From IMG/VR virus record IMGVR_UViG_3300025141_000557, positions 1 to 28,482 of that record: DNA of 28,482 nt; one strand, written 5' to 3'. Shown in pieces: positions 1-6,156 of this stretch. Source of the stretch: a virus. The notes beneath the pieces are model-generated. The model was not told the DNA's origin and made no database searches. It was given only the letters and a program-made list of their open reading frames with translations. How positions within the stretch are numbered: the stretch's first letter is position 1; each line of letters starts with the position of its first letter. Both the position numbers and the translations under genes were made by a program.

Positions 1-190
1 AGTAATATTTGCTTGCCCGGGCATCCTCGGAATCCACATTGCGGCCTCGACGCCAGTCCTTGAGGTAGTCGGCCAGGACCTTGGCCAGAAACATGATCGT
101 CCCCAGGATTCCGCCGCCGCCTACGAGGTATTCGGGAGGGATGGAGGTGGGGCCTGTAGCGGCTGCGACAAGCTGCAATAGGGGGCTCAT
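1..190 (-). CDS. Small membrane protein, holin candidate (partial, runs off the left end)
   Basis: This is an open frame that begins at an ATG at 190 and is still open at base 1, so only the first 63 residues are seen. A GGAGAGG ribosome-binding site lies a few bases upstream. The visible part has a short N-terminus, then a Gly/Ile/Leu-rich stretch at about residues 24-40 (GGGGILGTIMFLAKVLADYL) that could cross the membrane once. A charged segment (KDWRRGRN) follows. One membrane segment followed by a charged tail fits small phage holins or spanin-like proteins, and its position after the tail fibre fits a lysis module. The C-terminus and any neighbouring endolysin are outside the window. The lysis role is inferred; a small structural membrane protein is also possible. 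Confidence 0.6.
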   Translation of the reverse strand, partial: MSPLLQLVAAATGPTSIPPEYLVGGGGILGTIMFLAKVLADYLKDWRRGRNVDSEDARASKYY

Positions 191-238
191 GGTCGATCCT
201 CTCCCGGTCTGCCCCGGGCCTGGGTGCGCGGTGCTACG

Positions 239-517
239 CTACTCAAGAACAGAGATCCGCTCCTCCAGCTCCGCCAGATTCCCCTCGACGTCAAGCCGCA
301 GGGTGCTCTCGTATGTCTCGGGTGTAATCTCGATTTCCCCCAGACCGTCATCCCGCTTGAAGACGTAAGCCCCCGCGCTGGCCATCTTCTCGGGCCGCGA
401 GTGGGCCGATGGCCCCGTGTCTAGCAATGGCCCACGATCCTTCTTTCGCCTAACCTTGCCTCGGATAACGGGATGGGCTCCTCGAAGTACATGCGGCCCG
501 GTTTTGATTTTAGCCAT
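239..517 (-). CDS. Hypothetical protein, 92 residues
   Basis: The gene starts at an ATG at 517 with GGAGG about seven bases upstream (GGAGGTTTCCTG then ATG). The frame stays open far upstream inside the tail-fibre gene, but that part is only a shadow. The N-terminal half is basic (PVIRGKVRRKKDRG). The C-terminal half is acidic and ends in a probable short amphipathic helix (LAELEERISVLE). I recognise no family. It sits 11 bases downstream of the tail-fibre gene and before the membrane-protein gene, so it is co-transcribed with both. It may be a tail-associated or lysis-associated accessory protein, but nothing in the sequence decides this. Confidence 0.7.
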   Translation of the reverse strand: MAKIKTGPHVLRGAHPVIRGKVRRKKDRGPLLDTGPSAHSRPEKMASAGAYVFKRDDGLGEIEITPETYESTLRLDVEGNLAELEERISVLE

Positions 518-528
518 CAGGAAACCTC

Positions 529-1611
529 CTATGCGGCCTCGGCGTTGAAGTCGATCAGGTCTATTATCGCTGCGTTGCGGGGGGTAGCCCACGAGCCGAG
601 ATACGAACCCACTTGGGCATTCTTGGGGAAGTCGACGGCGGTTGAGGCTGCCGCATTGGCAACCAACACCCATTGTCCCGCGTTGGGCCGTCCGGGGTTC
701 GTGCCAACGGCGTTGGCGGATCGATATACCGTCCCCTCCCAGAGGCCGGTGGCGGGGCTCGGTCGGAAGAATGCACCAATCCACAGCCCGCTCGAAAAAT
801 CAAATGCAACCTGAGACGCGCCACCGCCTGCGCCGACTCCCACAAACTTCGACCCACCGGCATTTTGATAGACATACGCCGAAGCCTCTTTTGCGGTCGG
901 GGAGCCGGCGTCATCATCACCAAACAGACCGATATACTGGGCCACGTTGTTGTTTAGGGTCTGCGGCAGGACATAGGCCCAGATGTATATTCCGGTCTCG
1001 TCCCACCCCCTGGCGTCCTGGGTTATCTTTGGGTGTGCCCCCGTTGCTGATGCGTCCTCGGTGAACCTGAAACTCGTTGATGCGTTCGGCGCAACGTAGG
1101 TGCCGTTGGCGTTGTCCTCGATGACGGTCCAAGCGGCATCAAAGGACGCACCTGTGGTGGTATCTCGGATCCGATGCGAGGGAAGCGCAGACATTTCCCA
1201 CTGGGTGCCGTTGTATACAAAGGTGGCCTCCTCGCCCGCACGGAAGAAGTACATGAAGCCGACGTTATTTATGCTTTTCCCGTTGCCGTCGATGGTCAGG
1301 ACTGTGCCCGTGTCGGTCTTTGATGCAGCTACCGTCTGTCCGGAAGTGGGAGCGGCGGGGAGCTTGAGTGTCCATGCCCCGGTCGCGGAGATCCACTCTC
1401 CTGCCAGCGCGGTGTAGTTGGCGCTCTTGACCTGTGCAGACCAACTGGCGGATACCCCGGTTATATTCGCCCCGTCCAACGTCGGACTCGATCCGCTGGT
1501 TACGTCCTGGTCAACATTAGGGATGGTGGGGTTAGGGTATGTGCCGGCAAGCGCTCCGCCTGCTGCGCCAGTGGGCGCTCCGTCTGTGGTACTTCCTGCA
1601 TCGGTGGCCAT
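529..1611 (-). CDS. Tail fibre / receptor-binding protein candidate, 360 residues
   Basis: The gene starts at an ATG at 1611 with GGAGG nine bases upstream. Near the N-terminus (about residues 18-29) it carries GGALAGTYPNPTI. This is a form of the (G)xLxGTYPNPT motif found in many phage tail fibre and collar-fibre proteins, often at the junction between attachment and shaft domains. The rest is rich in Gly, Ala, Ser, Thr and aromatic residues, with alternating patterns that suggest beta-structure. The C-terminal half (about 150-360) looks like a lectin-like or jelly-roll domain, but I cannot assign a family. No enzymatic (depolymerase) motif was recognised. It lies at the end of the structural block, immediately after the sugar-modifying genes, which fits a host-recognition role. 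The motif is seen; receptor binding is inferred. Confidence 0.7.
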   Translation of the reverse strand: MATDAGSTTDGAPTGAAGGALAGTYPNPTIPNVDQDVTSGSSPTLDGANITGVSASWSAQVKSANYTALAGEWISATGAWTLKLPAAPTSGQTVAASKTDTGTVLTIDGNGKSINNVGFMYFFRAGEEATFVYNGTQWEMSALPSHRIRDTTTGASFDAAWTVIEDNANGTYVAPNASTSFRFTEDASATGAHPKITQDARGWDETGIYIWAYVLPQTLNNNVAQYIGLFGDDDAGSPTAKEASAYVYQNAGGSKFVGVGAGGGASQVAFDFSSGLWIGAFFRPSPATGLWEGTVYRSANAVGTNPGRPNAGQWVLVANAAASTAVDFPKNAQVGSYLGSWATPRNAAIIDLIDFNAEAA

Positions 1612-1620
1612 GGCTGCCTC

Positions 1621-1983
1621 CTAGACCGTGGATACGTTGACAAAGAGGTGCGTGGCCGCTCCCAGGGTAATGGTCGCACCCGATACAAGGGTGGTCCAGG
1701 AGAGGTCTGTCCCCGTGTTGCTGCCCTTGATCGTCACCTCGGGCGCGGAGTGGTTGTATTCTGCTCGCATGAACTTGGGGAAGTTGTTGGCGACGGATAG
1801 CATCTCCGTGTAGGCCACCACTCCGCCATCGGCATCTGCGGCGTAAATATGGAAGGTCGCCTTGCTGCGCCCCCGGGCTGCAAAGGATACCCAAAGGCTG
1901 TTAGCGCTGGACCCTACCGCCTGTCCGCTGGAAAACAACTCCCCGGTGACAACTGCGGTTCTGCTTCCGTCAACTACGGCCAT
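1621..1983 (-). CDS. Hypothetical structural protein, 120 residues
   Basis: I place the start at the ATG at 1983, preceded by GAGGAGAGGCC. A longer open frame reaches 2019, but that start lacks a ribosome-binding site. The protein is Ser/Thr/Val/Ala-rich and probably all-beta (for example ATFHIYAADADGGVVAY and LGAATHLFVNVSTV). Small beta-rich proteins next to tail-fibre genes are often fibre-associated or baseplate-like components. The stop codon is nine bases before the tail-fibre start, so the two are probably translated from the same transcript. I recognise no family, and the virion role is inferred from position and composition. Confidence 0.65.
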   Translation of the reverse strand: MAVVDGSRTAVVTGELFSSGQAVGSSANSLWVSFAARGRSKATFHIYAADADGGVVAYTEMLSVANNFPKFMRAEYNHSAPEVTIKGSNTGTDLSWTTLVSGATITLGAATHLFVNVSTV

Positions 1984-2012
1984 TGGCCTCTCCTCTGCCG
2001 CCCGATATAATC

Positions 2013-2036
2013 GCGCCACCCTGGCAAGCCAGGCGC
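2013..2036 (-). other. GC-rich hairpin between the glycan module and the tail genes
   Basis: The bases form a tight inverted repeat: CCTGGC and GCCAGG separated by only two bases (2020-2033). An outer GCGCC/GGCGC pair (2013-2017 and 2032-2036) can form an alternative stem. No T-run follows on the minus strand, so it is not a standard intrinsic terminator. It lies in the 98-base gap between the fusion methyltransferase gene and the next start. It could be an RNA processing or stability element, or a weak attenuator. Confidence 0.4.
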
Positions 2037-2081
2037 CTACGCGCTACCCAGGGTCAGAGGGCTGCCGACCCGTGAGTGACC

Positions 2082-3101
2082 TCACCGCTCCCAGAGGATG
2101 AGAGTCCTTTGCAGTGTAGCACTCACAGGCGCAAGAATTCTACCCCTGCCCTCTACGTGCTGGCCTATCCACTCGATTACCAGAGCAGGGTCAGTCCAGG
2201 GGTGGAAACCACCTACCGGGTCGGCATCTATCGGGCAGTCCAGGATGAGCATGGGGGCGGAGGACAGGCATGCTTTGAGGATATCAGCGCCCGTGGTGTT
2301 CTCGTGACCCTTGTGCCACTGGTGGTTGATAGCGGATAGGCACACTACGGCATCAGCCGGCCCCATGTCTGGGACGCTCTTTCGCTGGCGGGCGAACAGC
2401 GCCCGGCCTTCCCCGCCGATGTGGGTCATGCCTGCCATCATGGACGCCGCCTCGATGGCCCTGGCCTTCAGGTCGAATCCGGTGACGTAGAAGCCCTGGC
2501 GAGCCAGCGCACAGGATAGCGTGCCGGTATGACAGCCAAGGTCAATCACGTCTGCACAGTCGCCGTGTGCCTCCCTGATGGCCTCACCGATAATCCGCGC
2601 CCGCTCGTCAGTGTCCTTGCGCCAACACGGCCACATGGTATCAGGGTGGTCTACCGGCTGGTAAAGCTTGACACCGCTGTTTAGCTCCTTCAGGGCGTGC
2701 AGGAAGCGCCACCAGTCCTCATCCCTTGCAACCACCGTAACCGGGATGGAAGCCAGCCCAGTGGCCGCTGCTGCTGCCGTGCGGTGCATGCCGTCAGTGA
2801 GCACCAACTCTCCACGCCGGTTAATCCAGGCGCGCACCCGCTTGCCTGCCCAGCCGTTGCCGATGCTCTTGATAAGCGCCGCAAACTCTGCTGGCTTGCC
2901 CTGGGTGTGCCCCTTGCTGTCCTTCATGTTGGCAGCGGCGTAGCATGTCTCCGATGGGTCAGTGCCTGCCAGCATCTCCACGGCGCCCCTGTAGTGGACG
3001 CTCTCTTGAATAGGCGTCGGCCCTTGGTTGGCTTGCTGCCAGAATATCTTGGCGGGGTCAGCGTCTCTCCATGTGCCATAGAACAGGTCATCAGCCGGCA
3101 T
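2082..3101 (-). CDS. ParB-like domain fused to a class I SAM methyltransferase, 339 residues
   Basis: The gene starts at an ATG at 3101 with GGAGGAGG upstream. Two parts are visible. The N-terminal part (about 1-140) ends in GELVLTDGMHRTAAAAATG at about residues 97-115. This resembles the DGxHR motif of ParB/sulfiredoxin-like domains, where it binds or acts on a nucleotide. The C-terminal part (about 180-339) has a methyltransferase motif I, VIDLGCHTGTL at 185-195, and an acidic residue ending the next strand (VTGFD, D210), as expected for S-adenosylmethionine binding. The first 11 bases overlap the end of the 58-residue gene. It is the last gene of a sugar-modification cluster, so a glycan or other small-molecule substrate is likelier than DNA. 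The substrate is unknown and the domain fusion is unusual. Confidence 0.75.
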   Translation of the reverse strand: MPADDLFYGTWRDADPAKIFWQQANQGPTPIQESVHYRGAVEMLAGTDPSETCYAAANMKDSKGHTQGKPAEFAALIKSIGNGWAGKRVRAWINRRGELVLTDGMHRTAAAAATGLASIPVTVVARDEDWWRFLHALKELNSGVKLYQPVDHPDTMWPCWRKDTDERARIIGEAIREAHGDCADVIDLGCHTGTLSCALARQGFYVTGFDLKARAIEAASMMAGMTHIGGEGRALFARQRKSVPDMGPADAVVCLSAINHQWHKGHENTTGADILKACLSSAPMLILDCPIDADPVGGFHPWTDPALVIEWIGQHVEGRGRILAPVSATLQRTLILWER

Positions 3102-3267
3102 GTAGCACCTCCTCCACCTCTGCTGTTATTGCTCTGATTGAGTCCACCGTGGTCTGATCGTAGCCGTGCCGCTTCTCCTTGGTGATGACAGGGTGTAGGT
3201 GACGGTTGCCGCATACGAAGTGCTGCCCGCTGTGCCCAGCGCACACGATGCCTATCACCCGCGTCAT
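3091..3267 (-). CDS. Small Cys/His protein, probable zinc binder, 58 residues
   Basis: The gene starts at an ATG at 3267 that overlaps the stop of the upstream methyltransferase (ATGA). It ends 11 bases inside the next gene. The product begins MTRVIGIVCAGHSGQHFVCG. It holds a CxxH pair (C9, H12) and a CxxxH pair (C19, H23), the spacing of a small zinc knuckle or ribbon. The second half is helical and acidic (ITAEVEEVLHAG). I recognise no family. Coupling on both sides and the absence of a better reading frame support it as a real gene. It may be an adaptor for one of the neighbouring glycan-modifying enzymes, but that is inference. Confidence 0.7.
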   Translation of the reverse strand: MTRVIGIVCAGHSGQHFVCGNRHLHPVITKEKRHGYDQTTVDSIRAITAEVEEVLHAG

Positions 3268-3944
3268 GGCTTCACCTCAAACACGCCCAACTGTTCCCGG
3301 TAGTACCAGCCGGGTATCACCTGCTTCTGCCCACCCGTAGGCAGGGGGCCGAACCTGGACAGGGCAAACATCATGTCCTGGAGCGCACGGGTGGCCTTCT
3401 TGTTTAGGCGCATGCCGTTCTTCTTGAACAGGCGCACCCAGTACTCGAAGGGCTGCTCGTTCAGGTGGAGCACCTTCTCCCCTGCCTTGACCCTGGTGAC
3501 GGTCCTCCTGGTTGGCGGGCATGCCGTGATGATTACCCGGGGGGCAAAACTTGAGAGGTTGGCCACTGCTTGCGGAGCGTCTTCAGGTGGCAAGTGTTCC
3601 AGCACCTCCACGCATATAGCAAGGTCCCTGCTGATCTCGCTTGCAGGTCTCGCGAGATCCAGTTGAACGAATTCAATCCCGGGGTCTCTGCTGGCAACAA
3701 AGGCTCCCGCCGCCAAGGAATAATCGGTAGCCCGCACGGAACACCCACAGGCGCGTATTGCTGCCGAAGTGGCACCAGCACCGCACCCGAACTCAATCAC
3801 GCTCCTGGGCTGGTAGATAGACCACAGCAGCCGGCCAAATATCTCCCCGCTCCAGCCGTGGTCCTCCTCGGTGTACTTAAAGAACGCTGGCCCGTACTCG
3901 TCTCGCCCGTCCGGCTCTATGGCGGCGTACTCTTCCTCCGTCAT
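3264..3944 (-). CDS. Class I SAM-dependent methyltransferase, 226 residues
   Basis: I choose the ATG at 3944, which overlaps the stop of the upstream gene (ATGA). A GTG ten codons earlier is possible. Motif I is SVIEFGCGAGATSAAI in the first third. The next acidic residue lies in CSVRATDYS. The post-motif CVEVLEHLPPEDA is the typical VxEVLEHxP signature of small-molecule methyltransferases (Methyltransf_11/23 type). The length is normal for such enzymes. It lies between two glycosyltransferase-like genes and the fusion methyltransferase, all with overlapping ends. It therefore probably O- or N-methylates a sugar or lipid-linked glycan, either on the host surface or on the virion. The enzyme class is well supported; the acceptor is not known. 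Confidence 0.85.
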   Translation of the reverse strand: MTEEEYAAIEPDGRDEYGPAFFKYTEEDHGWSGEIFGRLLWSIYQPRSVIEFGCGAGATSAAIRACGCSVRATDYSLAAGAFVASRDPGIEFVQLDLARPASEISRDLAICVEVLEHLPPEDAPQAVANLSSFAPRVIITACPPTRRTVTRVKAGEKVLHLNEQPFEYWVRLFKKNGMRLNKKATRALQDMMFALSRFGPLPTGGQKQVIPGWYYREQLGVFEVKP

Positions 3945-4822
3945 GACAGGGCCTTGAGCAGGCGGGAGGCGCACAGGTCCCAGGAGAAGTAATCCTGTAT
4001 CATGGATTGTCGCTGCTTGGCCATGTCGCGGGAGAATCCTCCGATGATGGCAGTCAGTAGCAGCTCCAGGTCATCTCCGTACAGCGGCAGATCGTGCCGG
4101 TCCATGTAGCCAAGGCCCTCCATGCTATCAGCAGGATGAACCGGATCCACGAGCACAGATCCGCAAGCAGCGGCCTCCACCCTGCCCAGTTCGATAACCT
4201 TCGGCGTGGCATCCAGGAAGATCCAGGCTTTACGCACCGCCTCCATGTACTCCACCCATGGCACGTAGCCGGCCTTCTCCTCCTTGGGCTTGCCGATAAC
4301 CCTGTCAGCAAAAGGCAGAGGGCAATTCAGCGTCCACACCTCGGCCTCTCCGCTTGCTGCCAATGACTCCAGCGCCAGCACACAAGCCTGGTGCCGAGGG
4401 TTGTCCGTCTCTCCCTGGTCCATGTCCCTGTTGTAGGCGTTGAACAACACCACGGGCTTGCCAGGGTCCTGCTCCGGGTAGCACACCGCAGGGTCTGCCC
4501 CCATGCCGATGTAGGCGCCTGGGATTTTGTGCCCATCCAGGGTGGCCAGCCCCCGCGTGGGGCCGTCCGTCACCAGGTAGCGGCTGCCGGGGTCCATATC
4601 TTCCGCGTTGGCCTTGAACCAGTGATGCGCCATGGCGCTGATGGCAATCGCCGCCGTGCTCTCTTCAAGGTTGGGCAGGTCCCGGTCCTTGGATAACACC
4701 GCCTCTGTCCCTGCTCGCCTCAGAGCGTCCCGCAGGTGCCAGGCATAGACCTGGTTATAGCCGACCAGTTGATCGCACCGGGCGGATTCCTCGCTCTTGT
4801 TGCACACCAGTGCAATCTTCAT
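3941..4822 (-). CDS. Glycosyltransferase-like protein (GT-B type), 293 residues
   Basis: The start is the ATG at 4822, preceded by GGAGGTGACGAG and overlapping the upstream stop (ATGA). The protein opens with MKIALVCNKSEE, a Rossmann-like first strand usual in GT-B glycosyltransferases. In the C-terminal third, KVIELGRVEAAACGSVLVDP matches the conserved nucleotide-sugar binding region, where a Glu and a small-residue turn precede the last strand. No secretion signal or membrane segment is seen, so it should act in the cytoplasm on an activated sugar. It follows a clear GT4 glycosyltransferase and precedes a methyltransferase. The fold is fairly well supported. Donor and acceptor are unknown, and it is more divergent than its neighbour. 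Confidence 0.65.
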   Translation of the reverse strand: MKIALVCNKSEESARCDQLVGYNQVYAWHLRDALRRAGTEAVLSKDRDLPNLEESTAAIAISAMAHHWFKANAEDMDPGSRYLVTDGPTRGLATLDGHKIPGAYIGMGADPAVCYPEQDPGKPVVLFNAYNRDMDQGETDNPRHQACVLALESLAASGEAEVWTLNCPLPFADRVIGKPKEEKAGYVPWVEYMEAVRKAWIFLDATPKVIELGRVEAAACGSVLVDPVHPADSMEGLGYMDRHDLPLYGDDLELLLTAIIGGFSRDMAKQRQSMIQDYFSWDLCASRLLKALS

Positions 4823-5997
4823 CTCGTCACCTCCGTGTTGTGTGCGTGCCAAGCCAACGCCGCGAAACCATCGAGCATTGAAGCCTGGCTGTATTTATCT
4901 GCTACATGCTGCCGAGCGTTGCGACTACAGACCAGCCCCGCCGAGGGGTGGGACTCCAGCGCATCTATCGCTATCGCTATCGCCTCCGGACTCTGCCCGC
5001 AGTGTACCGCCATGTCAGGCGGCAACGCCTCGCTGAGCGTCCCGGCTCCCGTGTGGATCACAGGTATCCCGGCACCCGCCGCCTCTAGCACCGCCATGGG
5101 TAGGCCCTCGGTGTCTGAACAATTCAGCAGGCAGTCTACGTCCCTGAACAGGTCAGCCGGCACGCAGGTGCCGCGAAGCTCCACCCGCCCGTTCAAGCCG
5201 TGCCGCTCCGCCTGCGCCTCTACCGCTGAGCGTCCGTCACTCCAGCCATGCACCGGGCCAGCAGATACCAGCCTGAAGCGCTCGGGCAACCTCGCCATGG
5301 CGTCTATGGCCAGGTCTATGCGCTTTTCCGGAGAGTACCGCCCCAGCATGCCCACGGTGAAAGGGTCGCCAGGCATCCGGGGGGTGTATACATTTTGCAA
5401 CACCTCTACCCCGTTGGGTATCCCTCCCGGTCCAACAAACACTACATGCTCTGCCCAGGGTGCCCATGGCCCGGTTCCGTTGTGCCTGATGCAGATGCAG
5501 GGAGCCCTGGGAAACCTCGCAGGCGTACCCCAGAAGAGCACCACATCCGCTTCAGGGTAACCCTTGACCACCGGTATGCCCGCGTCAGTTATCCGACTCA
5601 GCAAGCCGTGGTCCGCCTCCGCCATGGTTTCCATGCACCCAAGGCCTTTAACTTCAAAGCCACGGGCCTGGAGCCCACAGGCAAGGTCAACGGTGTGCTT
5701 CTCAGCGCCACCGAGTTGGAGCGTGTGAGTCCAGAGCGCAACAGACGGCATCTGCCCGGGGTCCTCTGGCATGGCCGGAAAGGGGCCGTAGCCCACACCC
5801 TTGCCGCTGCCTGAGTAATGCGGAACTCGCACTACATCATGCACGTACTCTCCGTTTACGGTGCGCCGGCCCAAGGCTTCACCCTTGGTGTAGACCGGCT
5901 CGCAGATGGGCATATTTTCAACGGAATATACGGGGTCGCCTTTACGCCAAGACCAGGTGCGCCCCACCGCTGCGTTGTCATCGTCGCGGTGTTCCAC
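4819..5997 (-). CDS. GT4-family glycosyltransferase, 392 residues
   Basis: I place the start at a GTG at 5997 with GGAGG six bases upstream (GGAGGTTTCAC). An apparent extension to 6132 would run through a strong terminator and has no ribosome-binding site. The GT-B features are clear: QLGGAEKHTVDLA at about 94-106 (N-terminal loop), VGMLGRYSPEKRIDLAIDA at about 215-233 (start of the C-terminal domain), and DTEGLPMAVLEAAGAGIPVI at about 295-314 (the E-x7-E nucleotide-sugar site). About 80 residues precede the first GT motif and have no recognised function. It is the first gene of the module after the terminator at 6047-6079. It probably builds or modifies a surface polysaccharide or decorates a virion protein; the substrate is unknown. 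Confidence 0.88.
   Translation of the reverse strand: MEHRDDDNAAVGRTWSWRKGDPVYSVENMPICEPVYTKGEALGRRTVNGEYVHDVVRVPHYSGSGKGVGYGPFPAMPEDPGQMPSVALWTHTLQLGGAEKHTVDLACGLQARGFEVKGLGCMETMAEADHGLLSRITDAGIPVVKGYPEADVVLFWGTPARFPRAPCICIRHNGTGPWAPWAEHVVFVGPGGIPNGVEVLQNVYTPRMPGDPFTVGMLGRYSPEKRIDLAIDAMARLPERFRLVSAGPVHGWSDGRSAVEAQAERHGLNGRVELRGTCVPADLFRDVDCLLNCSDTEGLPMAVLEAAGAGIPVIHTGAGTLSEALPPDMAVHCGQSPEAIAIAIDALESHPSAGLVCSRNARQHVADKYSQASMLDGFAALAWHAHNTEVTR
5383..5404 (-). repeat. 22-bp conserved dyad, copy inside the glycosyltransferase gene
   Basis: On the minus strand this reads GGTGTTGCA, four bases, then GTATACACC. It keeps the spacing and outer arms of the copies at 16013-16034 and 19327-19348. This copy lies within coding sequence (around the VLQNVYTP part of the glycosyltransferase), so its bases are also constrained by the protein. 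It could be an internal operator or promoter for the downstream glycan genes, or a chance match. Confidence 0.5.
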
Positions 5998-6046
5998 GTG
6001 AAACCTCCAGCGGCATTGTGACAGATAGGCGTTAGGAGGTGAACAC

Positions 6047-6079
6047 AAAAGTGGGGGGCCGGTGACGAACCGACCCCCC
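6047..6079 (-). terminator. Strong intrinsic terminator after the internal virion genes
   Basis: On the minus strand GGGGGGTCGGT (11 bases) pairs with ACCGGCCCCCC around a five-base loop (TCGTC), with one wobble pair. It is followed by AC and a TTTT run. It lies 78 bases downstream of the stop of the 596-residue internal virion gene and just before the glycosyltransferase gene. It should end or reduce the structural transcript. Confidence 0.85.
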
Positions 6080-6093
6080 GGAGGTGACGAACC
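6061..6093. repeat. 11-bp direct repeat flanking the terminator stem
   Basis: GGTGACGAACC occurs at 6061-6071 and again at 6083-6093. The copies start 22 bases apart, about two helical turns. The first copy forms the loop and part of one arm of the terminator; the second lies just upstream of it in the transcript. It may reflect local duplication or an operator. The second copy with its left flank also resembles the recurrent Shine-Dalgarno sequence GGAGGTGACG, but on the non-coding strand. Confidence 0.5.
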
Positions 6094-6156
6094 CTCTGCA
6101 TGTGGAGCATGGAGGGGGGACCGTCGCAACAATGGTGTAGGAGCGACCCTAAAAGG

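Noticed and set aside
239-784. A 181-residue reading of the gene ending at 239
   Set aside because: The first 89 residues lie over the tail-fibre gene in another frame and look like shadow; the ATG at 517 has a clear ribosome-binding site.
6010-6045. Promoter for the glycosyltransferase (TTCACC-N17-CACAAT)
   Set aside because: The hexamers match by spacing, but transcription would start inside the ribosome-binding site, leaving no usable leader.
5998-6132. N-terminal extension of the GT4 glycosyltransferase to 6132
   Set aside because: It would read through a strong terminator hairpin and has no ribosome-binding site, while the GTG at 5997 has GGAGG at good spacing.
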